Shown here: piece after piece, positions 55,316 through 63,776 of the stretch
Numbering within the stretch: position 1 is the stretch's first letter
How the letters are laid out: each line of letters starts with the position of its first letter
DNA from: CAVPWP01 sp963709395
GTDB taxonomy: Bacteria > Pseudomonadota > Alphaproteobacteria > Rhodobacterales > Rhodobacteraceae
Assembly: GCA_963709395.1 (NCBI GenBank)
Contig: CAVPWP010000020.1
Span: 1-64,000 of the forward strand
Length of the DNA stretch: 64,000 nt
Direction of reading: 5' to 3'
Notes under the pieces: model-generated
Told to the model about the DNA's origin: nothing
The model's database searches: none
What the model saw: only the letters and a program-made list of their open reading frames with translations
Program-made: the position numbers and the translations under genes

Positions 55316-55333
55316 GGGGCGCGCACGCGCCCC
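55316..55333. terminator. GC-rich hairpin after the DUF4399 gene
   Basis: GGGGCGCG and CGCGCCCC form an 8-base-pair stem with a 2-base spacer, 8 bases after the DUF4399 stop in the minus direction. It is in tandem with the hairpin at 55288. It has no U-tract. Confidence 0.5.
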
Positions 55334-55341
55334 GGCCAGCC

Positions 55342-55773
55342 CTATTCCACGACGATCGTGATCACCTCGGACACGACCGGCGGGTCGTGCGGCACATGTC
55401 CGTGGTCCCCGAGGACAAGCTGGAGCGTGTGTTCGCCCGGCGGAAGGTCGAGCGTGACCTCGGTCTGTCCGCCGCCGAAGTGGCGGTGATTGTCGTCGGA
55501 CGGAAGCGCGAGCGAGAATTCTTCGGCGCCGAATTCCCCTTCGCCCAGCGGAGGACGATTGAGCAGCAGATGGTGGTGGCCGGTTCCGTCGCGCTCGACC
55601 TCGGCAGGGGCGACACCCATGCCGCGCAGACCGAAGCGGACCGTAACGGGGGCGGCAACTGTGGCGCCGTTCTCGAGACCGACGAAGTAGAGCTCCGCAC
55701 CCTCGGGCGATGGCGTGCCTTGGGCGAATGCGGGCGCCGCGACAAGGCACAGCATGGCAACAAGTCTTTTCAT
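55342..55773 (-). CDS. DUF4399 exported protein
   Basis: A 143-residue protein with a signal peptide (M-K-R-L-V-A-M-L-C-L-V-A-A-P-A-F-A). The domain is rich in histidine: G-T-G-H-H-H-L-L-L-N, D-N-H-R-H-F-G-G-G-Q-T-E and L-G-D-H-G-H-V-P-H. These are DUF4399 marks, function unknown; the histidines suggest metal binding. ATG 55773 has GGGAGG upstream. It lies after the amino-acid permease gene and could share its transcript. Confidence 0.85.
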   Translation of the reverse strand: MKRLVAMLCLVAAPAFAQGTPSPEGAELYFVGLENGATVAAPVTVRFGLRGMGVAPAEVERDGTGHHHLLLNRPPLGEGEFGAEEFSLALPSDDNHRHFGGGQTEVTLDLPPGEHTLQLVLGDHGHVPHDPPVVSEVITIVVE

Positions 55774-55814
55774 TCTCTTTCCTCCCTTAAATGACAGGTG
55801 AGGTAGGAGGATTC

Positions 55815-56621
55815 TCAGTGTTGACCAGTGCCGGGGCGTTCGCGCAGCCGCCGTTCGAGTTTGCGCAGCACAAGAGACAGCGTGACCGTCATCATCAGGT
55901 AGATGAGAGCCACGACATTGTAGGTCTCGAAATAGCGGAAGTTTCCGGCTGCCGTCACCTTCCCCAACTGGGTGATGTCGAGCACCCCAAGCACCGAGAC
56001 GAGCGAACTGTCCTTCACCATCGCGATGAAATCGTTGCCAAGCGGCGGCAGGATCACCCGGAACGCCTGCGGAAAGACGATGAAGCGGAACCGCTGCCAG
56101 CCGTTCAGGCCCAGCGCCTCGGCCGCCTCGATCTGGCCCTCGTCGACGGATTGCAGGCCTGCACGAAACACCTCGGCGATGAAGGCGGAGTAGCCGATGG
56201 TCAGCGCGATGATCGCGCGCCACAAAAGCGTGAAGTCCCGCGTGCGGATCGGATCGAAGCCAAGTCCGGTAATGACCCAGTTCCAGAGGGCCACCATCGC
56301 AGGTGCCAGCACGAAGGCCACATAGAGCAGCAGCACGATGATCGGGATGCCGCGCACGATCTCGATGTAAAAGCGCGCGATCTGGCGCAGGACAAGGAAG
56401 CGCGAGAGACACGCAACCGCAAGCAGCAGACCCAGAACCGTGGCGAGCGCGAAGGCCACGAGGGTGACGAAGATCGTGATGCCGATGCCCTTCGACAGGG
56501 TCTGGAGCACCTGCCGATAAAGATCGTCAGCCACGATCCGGTACATGAAATACGCCGCGATCGCACCGGCGACGACAAGCCACCAGGGAAAGTCCCTGTC
56601 CTGAGGAGGTGTCGGGATCAC
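55815..56621 (-). CDS. Polar amino-acid ABC transporter permease
   Basis: A 268-residue permease of the HisM/GlnP family with around five membrane segments. It carries E-I-V-R-G-I-P-I-I-V and the EAA loop E-A-A-E-A-L-G-L-N-G-W-Q, which docks the ATPase. It pairs with the binding protein upstream. No ATPase gene is present nearby. A strong hairpin separates the two genes. Confidence 0.92.
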   Translation of the reverse strand: MIPTPPQDRDFPWWLVVAGAIAAYFMYRIVADDLYRQVLQTLSKGIGITIFVTLVAFALATVLGLLLAVACLSRFLVLRQIARFYIEIVRGIPIIVLLLYVAFVLAPAMVALWNWVITGLGFDPIRTRDFTLLWRAIIALTIGYSAFIAEVFRAGLQSVDEGQIEAAEALGLNGWQRFRFIVFPQAFRVILPPLGNDFIAMVKDSSLVSVLGVLDITQLGKVTAAGNFRYFETYNVVALIYLMMTVTLSLVLRKLERRLRERPGTGQH

Positions 56622-56650
56622 GCGCGCGCCGTCCTTGGGGTCAGGGAAAC

Positions 56651-56674
56651 GGGGCGGCCGGAGTCAGCCGCCCC
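56651..56674 (-). terminator. Hairpin between binding protein and permease
   Basis: GGGGCGGC and GCCGCCCC form a perfect 8-base-pair stem with an 8-base loop, 22 bases after the binding-protein stop. It is probably a partial terminator setting a high binding-protein to permease ratio, as at 12363. Confidence 0.6.
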
Positions 56675-56696
56675 GAACAGGTTCAGGAAGGTCAGG

Positions 56697-57491
56697 TCAG
56701 CCGCCGACCTTGAAGTCCAGGAACCATTTCTTGTTGAGCGCGTCGATGGTGCCATCGTCCTTCATTGACTGGATCGCGGCGTTCATCGGCCCGACAAGGT
56801 CGGACCCCTTGGGGAAGATGAAGCCGAAATCCTCGGTCCCGAGTTTCTCGCCCACGATCTTGAGTGCCCCGTCCGACGCCGCGACATAGCCTTCGCCGGC
56901 CGTCCCGTCGGTGAGGACAAGGTCCACATCGCCTGTCCGCAGCGCCTGCACACCCGCGCCGAAGGTCTCGAAGAGCTTGACGCGGGGGTTCGCCTCATCG
57001 CCGTCAAGCATGTCGTAGACCGCGACGTAGAAGGGCGTCGTCCCCGGCTGGGCGGCGACAAGTAGGTCGGCATCGGCGGCGAACCCGGCGGCGGAGTCGA
57101 AGCGGTCTTCGTCCCCGCGCACCAGCATCACCATTTCCGAGCGCATGTAGGGGTCAGAGAAGTCGACGACCTCGGCCCGGTCCTCGCGGATCGTAATGCC
57201 GGTCATGCCCATGTCGAACTGGCCCTCGCCCACGGCGGCGATCATCGCATCCCAGCTGATGTTCTCGTAGGTGACGGCGATGTTGAGACGCTTTGCGATC
57301 TCGTCCATCGCGTCGTATTCCCAGCCGATCGCTTCGCCCGACGCGGGGTCGACGAACTGAAGCGGTGGGTAGGCGTTTTCGGTCACGACGACGACCTCGC
57401 GTCCGTTCAGGTCGGGCAGCCCGTCCTGCGCGATGGCGCCGGTCGCCCAGATCGTGGCGGCTGCGGCCGCGAGCACAGTCAAGAATTTCAT
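56697..57491 (-). CDS. Polar amino-acid periplasmic binding protein
   Basis: A 264-residue protein with a signal peptide (M-K-F-L-T-V-L-A-A-A-A-A-T, ending A-I-A-Q). It belongs to the SBP_bac_3 family: N-A-Y-P-P-L-Q-F, G-W-E-Y-D-A-M-D-E-I-A and M-G-M-T-G-I-T-I-R-E-D-R. It should capture a polar amino acid or related cation. The ATG at 57491 is followed directly by the signal sequence. The permease lies downstream. Confidence 0.93.
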   Translation of the reverse strand: MKFLTVLAAAAATIWATGAIAQDGLPDLNGREVVVVTENAYPPLQFVDPASGEAIGWEYDAMDEIAKRLNIAVTYENISWDAMIAAVGEGQFDMGMTGITIREDRAEVVDFSDPYMRSEMVMLVRGDEDRFDSAAGFAADADLLVAAQPGTTPFYVAVYDMLDGDEANPRVKLFETFGAGVQALRTGDVDLVLTDGTAGEGYVAASDGALKIVGEKLGTEDFGFIFPKGSDLVGPMNAAIQSMKDDGTIDALNKKWFLDFKVGG

Positions 57492-57550
57492 CGGAGTCTC
57501 CCTGCTGGATGATCTGCGCAAGTATGATGTCCGGCGCGCCGGGCGCAAGA

Positions 57551-58585
57551 TCAGCCGCCGCAGACCGGGCATCCTGAACGCGGACGCGCGGTCATGGTGC
57601 GCGCCTCGGCGTGAAGCGCATCGAAAATGAGCACGCGGCCCTGCAGCGTCTGGCCCGCGCCGGTGATGTGCTTGATCGCTTCGGCGGCCATGATCGTGCC
57701 GACGATGCCGGGCAGCGGGCCAAGAACGCCGCCCTCGGCACAACTGGGCGCCACCCCGGCGGCGGTGGGCACCGGGAAAAGGCAGGCATAGCAGGGCCCG
57801 CCCGCAGCCGGATCGAAGAGCGAGACCTGCCCTTCCCATTGCGACAACGCCCCGAAGATCAACGGCTTTCCGGCAGTCCAGGCCGCGCGGTTGGCCAGAT
57901 ACTTGGTTTCCACGTCATCCGTGCCTTCGACGATCAGGTCGTAGTCGGCGAAGAGTTCGGCGGCGATGTCCTCGGTCAGACGGCGGTTGTAGGGACGAAC
58001 GGTGACAAGCGGGTTCTGCGCGATCAGGGCCTCCTGCACCGAAAACACCTTGGGCATGCCCCGTCTTGCGTCGGTGTGAATGACCTGTCGCTGAAGGTTT
58101 GCCACCTCGACCACGTCATCGTCGATGACCCCAATCGTGCCGACCCCGGCCGCGCCGAGATACTGCAGCACGGGCGATCCAAGCCCCCCGGCCCCGATCA
58201 CCAGCACCTTCGCCTCGCGCAGGCGCTTCTGGCCGGGCCCGCCGATCTCGCGCAGGATGATGTGCCGGGCATAGCGGTCGATGCCGCTGTCGTCTCTGGC
58301 CGCCGGCGTATCCTGCGGGCGGTTCTCGGGACGGACCCGCGTGCGCAGCTTGGCAAGACCGATGCTGTAGAGCCAGACAAGGACGCCGATCACGCCGACC
58401 ACGGCCCATTCGGTGGCCGAGCTGCCAAAGACCTGCCGCACCGGATTGCCGACCGGCAGCACGACCTGAAGCGCCAGGACCATGACGTAGAGAAGGCAGA
58501 TCATCAGCCAGCGCGCCGAGCGCGGCGCCTTCATGTAACGGCCAAGCGTCCAGATGCCTGCGACCAGCGCCAGGAACGGAAGCAT
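57551..58585 (-). CDS. ThiF/MoeB/HesA adenylyltransferase with membrane N-terminus
   Basis: A 344-residue protein. The first 80 residues have three hydrophobic segments. Then the E1-like ThiF domain: R-H-I-I-L-R-E-I-G-G-P-G, the ATP loop G-A-G-G-L-G-S-P, and the zinc cysteines C-Y-A-C and C-P-V-C. A-P-S-C-A-E-G-G-V-L follows the MoeB pattern. It adenylates a ubiquitin-like sulfur carrier (MoaD or ThiS). Fusion to a membrane anchor is unusual outside this group. ATG 58585 overlaps the dut stop by one base. Confidence 0.9.
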   Translation of the reverse strand: MLPFLALVAGIWTLGRYMKAPRSARWLMICLLYVMVLALQVVLPVGNPVRQVFGSSATEWAVVGVIGVLVWLYSIGLAKLRTRVRPENRPQDTPAARDDSGIDRYARHIILREIGGPGQKRLREAKVLVIGAGGLGSPVLQYLGAAGVGTIGVIDDDVVEVANLQRQVIHTDARRGMPKVFSVQEALIAQNPLVTVRPYNRRLTEDIAAELFADYDLIVEGTDDVETKYLANRAAWTAGKPLIFGALSQWEGQVSLFDPAAGGPCYACLFPVPTAAGVAPSCAEGGVLGPLPGIVGTIMAAEAIKHITGAGQTLQGRVLIFDALHAEARTMTARPRSGCPVCGG

Positions 58586-59052
58586 CAGTGCCGCCCGGTC
58601 GAGCCGAAGCCGCCCGCGCCGCGCGCGGTATCGTCCAGCGTTTCGATCAGATCGAACCGAGCCTGCACCACCGGGGCCACGATCATCTGCGCAATCCGTT
58701 CACCATGGGCGATGACATAGGGCACGGCCCCGAGGTTGACGAGCAGCACGCCCAGCGGCCCGCGATAGTCGCTGTCGATTGTACCCGGCGTGTTCGGCAG
58801 CGTGATCCCGTGCTTGAGGGCCAGCCCCGACCGCGGGCGGATCTGGACCTCGAATCCGTCGGGAATGACGACGCGAAAGCCGGTCGGAACGATGCGGCGT
58901 TCCATCGGCTCAAGCGTCAGGCCAGTGGCGCGCAGGTCGCCCGGCAGGTTTGCCCGGATGTCGGCGCCCGCGGCCCCCGGTGTGGCATAGTGCGGCAAGG
59001 CCACCTCGCGGTCCGCCCCTTCGTCCCAGAAAAGCCCGACGCTGACGCTCAT
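58585..59052 (-). CDS. dut: dUTP pyrophosphatase
   Basis: A 155-residue trimeric dUTPase (dUTP to dUMP + PPi). The five motifs appear in order: A-G-A-D-I-R-A, R-P-R-S-G-L-A, G-T-I-D-S-D-Y-R-G-P, R-I-A-Q-M-I and the C-terminal R-G-A-G-G-F-G-S-T-G. Its GTG/ATG start overlaps the coaBC stop by 4 bases, a common arrangement. Confidence 0.96.
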   Translation of the reverse strand: MSVSVGLFWDEGADREVALPHYATPGAAGADIRANLPGDLRATGLTLEPMERRIVPTGFRVVIPDGFEVQIRPRSGLALKHGITLPNTPGTIDSDYRGPLGVLLVNLGAVPYVIAHGERIAQMIVAPVVQARFDLIETLDDTARGAGGFGSTGRH

Positions 59053-60255
59053 GCGCCGGCTTTCAGATGCCCGGCGATACGCGCGGCAAGACGACGACCG
59101 ACCTCGGCCTTGGAAAGGCGCGGCCAGTCCTCGGCCCCGCCCTCGTCGATCAGGGTCACCGCGTTCTCGGCTCCACCCATGATGCCGGTGCCCGCGCTGA
59201 CGTCATTCGCGACAATCCAGTCACACCCCTTGCGCGCACGTTTGGCGGTGGCGTTGGCGATCACGTCGTCGGTTTCCGCCGCGAAGCCCACGACAAGGGA
59301 GGGGCGGCCCGTCTTCATCTGCGAGACCGTTGCAAGGATGTCCGGGTTCTCGACCAGCGAAAGGGCCGGCACCGCGCCCTGTGCGGTCTTCTTGATCTTG
59401 CTGTTCGTCGCGCCCTCGACGCGCCAGTCGGCCACGGCGGCGGCGAAGACGGCGGCGTCGGCGGGCAATGCGGCCATGACGGCATCGTGCATCTGTTGCG
59501 CGGTTTCGACCCGGATGATCGCAACGCCTTGCGGAGGTGGTGCATCGGCCGGACCGGTGACGAAGCTGACCCGCGCACCCAGCGCCGACAGCGCCGCGGC
59601 AATGGCCGCCCCCTGCGCGCCCGACGACCGGTTGGCGATATAGCGCACGGGGTCGATGGGTTCATGCGTGGGGCCCGAGGTCACGATGACATGGCGTCCC
59701 TTCAACGGGCCGTCGCCCAGCGCCGCGGCCGTGGCGGCGACGATCTCGGGCACCTCGGCCATCCGCCCGAAGCCGAACTCCCCGCAGGCCATGTCGCCCT
59801 CGTTCGGGCCGACGGCACAGAACGCCGTCGTTGCGCAGGGTGGCGAGGTTTCGCTTGGTCGCCGGATGCTCCCACATGCGGACGTTCATCGCGGGTGCGA
59901 TCAGCACGCGCTTGTCGGTCGCCATGAGAAGGGTCGAGGCCAGGTCGTCGGCATGTCCACCCGCCATCTTCGCCATCAGGTCGGCTGTGGCCGGCGCCAC
60001 GACCACAAGGTCGGCGGCGCGCGACAGCTCGATATGACCCATCTCGGCCTCGTCGGTCAGGTCGAACAGGTCGGTGAAGACCTTCTCGCCCGCCAGCGCT
60101 GAGGCGGACAGCGGCGTGACGAATTCCTGCGCGGCGCGGGTCAGGACTGGGGTCACAGACGCACCCTGATCCTTCAGCCGCCGGATCAGGTCGAGCGCCT
60201 TGTAGGCCGCGATGCCGCCGCCGATGATCAGAAGTATCCGTCTGCCCGCAAGCAT
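59049..60255 (-). CDS. coaBC: CoaBC bifunctional coenzyme A biosynthesis enzyme (one frameshift)
   Basis: A two-domain enzyme of about 400 residues: phosphopantothenoylcysteine decarboxylase (CoaC, G-G-G-I-A-A-Y-K, then A-P-A-M-N-V-R-M-W) and synthetase (CoaB, T-S-G-P-T-H-E-P-I-D, then V-A-D-W-R-V-E). An indel near 59822 breaks the frame between L-R-N-D-G-V and E-G-D-M-A-C-G-E-F-G. ATG 60255 (M-L-A-G-R-R) is chosen, but 60267 also has a fair ribosome site. It is upstream of dut. Confidence 0.93.
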
Positions 60256-60319
60256 GGGCACCCCCATCGCCATTCCCCGCAAGTCGTAAGGTCCGCGCGC
60301 CGCGACCGCAAGCGCGGCG

Positions 60320-61147
60320 CTATTGCCGGAAGACCGCGCAGGGGTCCGGCCGGTCGGCCGCGTCGGTCACGAGCCAGAGGTCGAAGGGCGGATCGACCGC
60401 GGCTTCCTCCTCGAATTGCCCGATCGACAGGACGCTGAGGTCAGGCTCTGCCCGGGCCAGAAGCGCGGGCACGCCCCAGTCGGCGCGGGCATGACCGTTC
60501 CCGGTGATCACCACGACCGGTCCGCCGAATTCGGCATGGGCGGCAATGGCGGCGCGGGCCAGCCAGGCGTCGCGCAGGCGCTGCGCCTCGACCATGCCGG
60601 GAAGAAGGTCCTCTGGAAGCGCGTCGCAATGGGCGGCGCGCTGTTCGTCCACGCGCAGCGCCGCCTCGTCGTCCGGAAGGGCGCGGTCAAGCCCGAAGCG
60701 GGCGGCACCGTCGCCGAACTGGGCGGCAGCGCCGTCGCTGACCGCCCGCCGCGCAGCCTCGCGGCTTTCGGTGCCGCCGACGAAAGCCGCGCCGCGCGCC
60801 GCCACGAAAATCGGGAAGTACATGGCGAAATCGGGCCATCCGGCCGCGTCCCAGCCAAGCGTTGCGCCAAGCACGTCCTCAGATTGAAGCCGATCGGACG
60901 TGACGCGTGCGGCCTGCGCATCCGAGAGCATCTCGAAAACGATCGCCGTCGGTGCAACTGCTTCCACCGCGATGGCCTGATGGGCGTGGTGAATTGCGTT
61001 GTCGTGCACTTCGCCAAGGATGACGATATCGGCGGGGGGCAGGGTGTAGAGATCCACGGCGTCGATCTGCTCGGCGCCCGCGCCGGAAACGAAAAGTGCC
61101 GCAGCAAGTGCGGCACCTGTCGCGATCATGGATCCTCGTGCGGTCAC
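60320..61147 (-). CDS. ChaN-family lipoprotein-like protein
   Basis: A 275-residue exported protein with a hydrophobic N-terminus (A-A-L-A-A-A-L-F-V-S-G-A-G-A). The ChaN/Haem_bd_uptake domain shows I-L-G-E-V-H-D-N-A-I-H-H, where the histidine pair and Glu are characteristic, and later V-I-T-G-N-G-H-A-R. Family members have been linked to iron or heme binding. GTG 61147 overlaps the rpoH stop by 4 bases, so it is read with that sigma-factor gene. Confidence 0.85.
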   Translation of the reverse strand: MTARGSMIATGAALAAALFVSGAGAEQIDAVDLYTLPPADIVILGEVHDNAIHHAHQAIAVEAVAPTAIVFEMLSDAQAARVTSDRLQSEDVLGATLGWDAAGWPDFAMYFPIFVAARGAAFVGGTESREAARRAVSDGAAAQFGDGAARFGLDRALPDDEAALRVDEQRAAHCDALPEDLLPGMVEAQRLRDAWLARAAIAAHAEFGGPVVVITGNGHARADWGVPALLARAEPDLSVLSIGQFEEEAAVDPPFDLWLVTDAADRPDPCAVFRQ

Positions 61148-62022
61148 GCGAAGAACCGGTGGACCTCGCCCGATTGCGCCTCGAGGCTCTTGCGCATCTT
61201 GCCGAAGGCCGCCGCTTCGAGCTGGCGCACGCGCTCTTTCGACAGACCCAGCTCCGTGCCGAGGCTTTCAAGGGTGCGCGGCTCGTCGCGCAACTTGCGC
61301 TCACGCACGATGAAGCGCTCGCGCTCGTTGAGGTTCGACATCGCCGAGACAAGCCACCCGCGCAGGGTGTCGATGTCTTTCTCGTGCTCGACACGGGCAG
61401 ACTGCTGCGCGTTCTCGTCCTCGAGTGTCTCGATCCACTCGCGCCCTTCATCGTCGGCGGACTGCGTGGCGTTGAGTGAGAAATCCGACCCCGCAAGGCG
61501 ACCTTCCATCATCTCGACGTCATGCAAGGGCACACCAACTTCACTGGCGATCATCTGGCGCAGCTGGTGACGGTCAAGCGGCTGGCCCGAAGCGGCAGCC
61601 TCACGCTCGAGCCGGGCCTGGACACGGCGCATGTTGAAGAAGAGGGACTTCTGCGACGAGGTCGACCCGGTACGAACCATCGACCAGTTGCGCATCACAT
61701 AATCCTGGATCGAAGCCTTGATCCACCAGACCGCGTAGGTCGAGAACCGCACGCCGCGATCCGGATCGAACTTGTCCGCGGCCTTCATGAGGCCAAGGCC
61801 CGCTTCCTGGATAAGGTCGTTCATCGGCGCGCCATAGCGCCGAAATTTCGACGCCATCGAGATTGCAAGCCGCATGTAGGCGGTCACGAGGCGGTGCAGC
61901 GCCTCTTCGTCGCGGTTGTCACGCCAAGCATAGGCCAGCTTGAGTTCCGTCTCGGCATCAAGCAGTTCAGCCTTCATCGCGCGCCGCGAAAACGTCTGGT
62001 CCGACAACCCGTCGAGTGCCAT
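61144..62022 (-). CDS. rpoH: RpoH-type alternative sigma factor
   Basis: A 292-residue sigma-70 family factor. Region 2 (S-T-Y-A-V-W-W-I-K-A-S-I-Q-D-Y) and the RpoH box Q-K-S-L-F-F-N-M-R-R are clear. Region 4 carries L-G-L-S-K-E-R-V-R-Q-L-E. It directs heat-shock or oxidative-stress transcription. An ECF-type promoter sequence lies upstream (62082-62110), the arrangement described for RpoHII in Rhodobacter, hence the likely RpoHII assignment. The next gene overlaps it by 4 bases. Confidence 0.94.
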   Translation of the reverse strand: MALDGLSDQTFSRRAMKAELLDAETELKLAYAWRDNRDEEALHRLVTAYMRLAISMASKFRRYGAPMNDLIQEAGLGLMKAADKFDPDRGVRFSTYAVWWIKASIQDYVMRNWSMVRTGSTSSQKSLFFNMRRVQARLEREAAASGQPLDRHQLRQMIASEVGVPLHDVEMMEGRLAGSDFSLNATQSADDEGREWIETLEDENAQQSARVEHEKDIDTLRGWLVSAMSNLNERERFIVRERKLRDEPRTLESLGTELGLSKERVRQLEAAAFGKMRKSLEAQSGEVHRFFA

Positions 62023-62081
62023 CTGTCTACTCCCCGGTTCCTGATGACTCTGTTGTGGTCATCACTTGTCTTGATGCTGGG

Positions 62082-62110
62082 TGTTACGTGGGGTCTGGCG
62101 GAACGGATCA
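62082..62110 (-). promoter_or_regulatory. ECF/RpoE-type promoter for rpoH
   Basis: On the minus strand TGATCC is followed after exactly 18 bases by TAACA. This resembles the TGATCC-N18-TAAGA promoter recognised by RpoE of Rhodobacter sphaeroides, with one mismatch. Transcription would begin about 50 bases before the rpoH ATG. Confidence 0.6.
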
Positions 62111-62122
62111 CCGCAATGATGA

Positions 62123-62160
62123 CAAAACCGTTACCGCCGGGCCTCTCTGCCCGGGTTTTG
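62123..62160. repeat. Nested inverted repeat between rpoH and comM
   Basis: CAAAACC (62123-62129) pairs with GGTTTTG (62154-62160), and inside it CCGGGC (62137-62142) with GCCCGG (62149-62154) around CTCTCT. It lies just upstream of the rpoH promoter and in the leader of comM. It may be a bidirectional terminator or leader structure. Confidence 0.5.
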
Positions 62161-62242
62161 CGCGGAACGGTGCCCGGGCCGCGTTAACCATTCTTAAACC
62201 ACGGCGGCCTTAGCCCGGAGAGGGAAGATTCCGGGAACCCGC

Positions 62243-63754
62243 ATGGTCGCGCGCGCCTACACCGTCGCATTCGAGGGGATCGAGGCCCGCCTTGTCGAGG
62301 TTCAATGCGCCGTAGCCCCCGGCGTTCCAGCTTTCTCGATCGTCGGACTGCCGGACAAGGCGGTGTCCGAGGCCCGCGAACGGGTGCGCGCGGCCCTCAC
62401 CGCGATGGCCATCGCCCTGCCCGCGCGCAGGATAACGATCAACCTCTCGCCCGCCGACTTGCCAAAGGAGGGGTCGCATTTCGATCTGCCCATCGCGCTG
62501 GCGCTTCTGGCGGCGATCGACGTGGTGCCCGCCGATGAGATCGAGGGCGCGGTGTCGCTGGGCGAGTTGTCTCTTGACGGGTCGCTGATCCAGGTTGCGG
62601 GCGCGCTGCCAGCGGCAGTGGCGGCGGCCGAAAGCGGGCGCACGCTGCTTTGCCCCCGCGGCTGCGGTGCCGAGGCCGCCTGGGTCGACGCGACGAAAGT
62701 CATCGCAGCCCCTACCCTGGCCGAGATGGTGGCCCATCTGAACGGTCGCGCGCCGCTGTCGCCCGCGTCGCCGGGCGAGGTGCGCTCCGATCCCACGATG
62801 CGCGACCTGCGCGACGTGAAGGGGCAGGAACGCGCCAAGCGCGCGCTTGAAATCGCGGCGGCGGGACGGCATCACCTGCTGCTGGTCGGCACGCCGGGAT
62901 CGGGCAAGTCGATGCTGGCGGCCCGCCTGCCCGGCATCCTGCCACCGCTGAGCCCGGCCGAGGCGCTTGAAACCTCGATGATCCAGTCGCTCTGCGGGCT
63001 TCTCGACGAAGGCGGCATCTCGCGCAGCCGGCCCTTTCGCCAGCCCCATCACACCGCGTCGATGGCCGCCATTGTCGGCGGCGGCAAGGGCGCGAAGCCG
63101 GGCGAGATCAGCCTGGCCCATAACGGCGTTCTTTTCATGGACGAGTTTCCCGAGTTTCCACGCGGCGTGCTCGAGACGCTGCGCCAGCCGATCGAGACCG
63201 GCGACGTGGTCGTCGCCCGCGCCAACGCGCATATCCGCTATCCCTGCCGCTTCATGCTGGTCGCCGCCGCAAACCCCTGCAAATGCGGCTACCTGACCGA
63301 TCCGGCCCGCGCCTGCGGCCGCGCGCCCCTGTGCGGCGAGGACTACATGGGGCGCATCTCGGGGCCGCTGATGGACCGGTTCGACCTGCGGGTCGAAGTG
63401 CCGCCAGTGTCCTATCGCGACCTCGACCTGCCTGCGGATGGCGAGGCCAGCAGCCGTGTCGCGGCCCGCGTCGCCACCGCGCGGCAGCGACAGGCGACGC
63501 GTTTCGCGGGGGTCGAGGACGTCCGCGTCAACGCTGATGCCGAAGGCGCGCTTCTGGAAGAGATCGCGGCGCCCGACGACGAAGGCCGGGCCTTCCTTGC
63601 CCGCGCCGCCGAACGTTTTGCCCTCTCGGCCCGCGGCTATCACCGGGTGATGCGAGTCGCCCGCACGATTGCGGATCTGGCCGGCGACGACAATGTCGGC
63701 CGCCCGCATGTGGCCGAGGCGCTGAGCTTCCGGATGCCTGTCGGGACGGGATAG
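62243..63754 (+). CDS. comM: YifB/ComM-family AAA ATPase
   Basis: A 503-residue Mg-chelatase-like AAA+ ATPase. An N-terminal Lon-like domain (F-S-I-V-G-L-P-D-K-A-V-S-E) is followed by Walker A G-T-P-G-S-G-K-S-M and Walker B V-L-F-M-D-E-F-P-E-F, then sensor A-A-A-N-P-C-K-C-G and the C-terminal Mg-chelatase domain. ComM promotes branch migration during natural transformation. It is divergent from rpoH and convergent with gshB. Confidence 0.93.
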   Translation: MVARAYTVAFEGIEARLVEVQCAVAPGVPAFSIVGLPDKAVSEARERVRAALTAMAIALPARRITINLSPADLPKEGSHFDLPIALALLAAIDVVPADEIEGAVSLGELSLDGSLIQVAGALPAAVAAAESGRTLLCPRGCGAEAAWVDATKVIAAPTLAEMVAHLNGRAPLSPASPGEVRSDPTMRDLRDVKGQERAKRALEIAAAGRHHLLLVGTPGSGKSMLAARLPGILPPLSPAEALETSMIQSLCGLLDEGGISRSRPFRQPHHTASMAAIVGGGKGAKPGEISLAHNGVLFMDEFPEFPRGVLETLRQPIETGDVVVARANAHIRYPCRFMLVAAANPCKCGYLTDPARACGRAPLCGEDYMGRISGPLMDRFDLRVEVPPVSYRDLDLPADGEASSRVAARVATARQRQATRFAGVEDVRVNADAEGALLEEIAAPDDEGRAFLARAAERFALSARGYHRVMRVARTIADLAGDDNVGRPHVAEALSFRMPVGTG

Positions 63755-63776
63755 GCGGCCGGTCCGACCGACCCGC

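Noticed and set aside
53376..55316. A 646-residue frame opposite the M3 peptidase
   Set aside because: Antisense shadow of a peptidase with an intact zinc motif.
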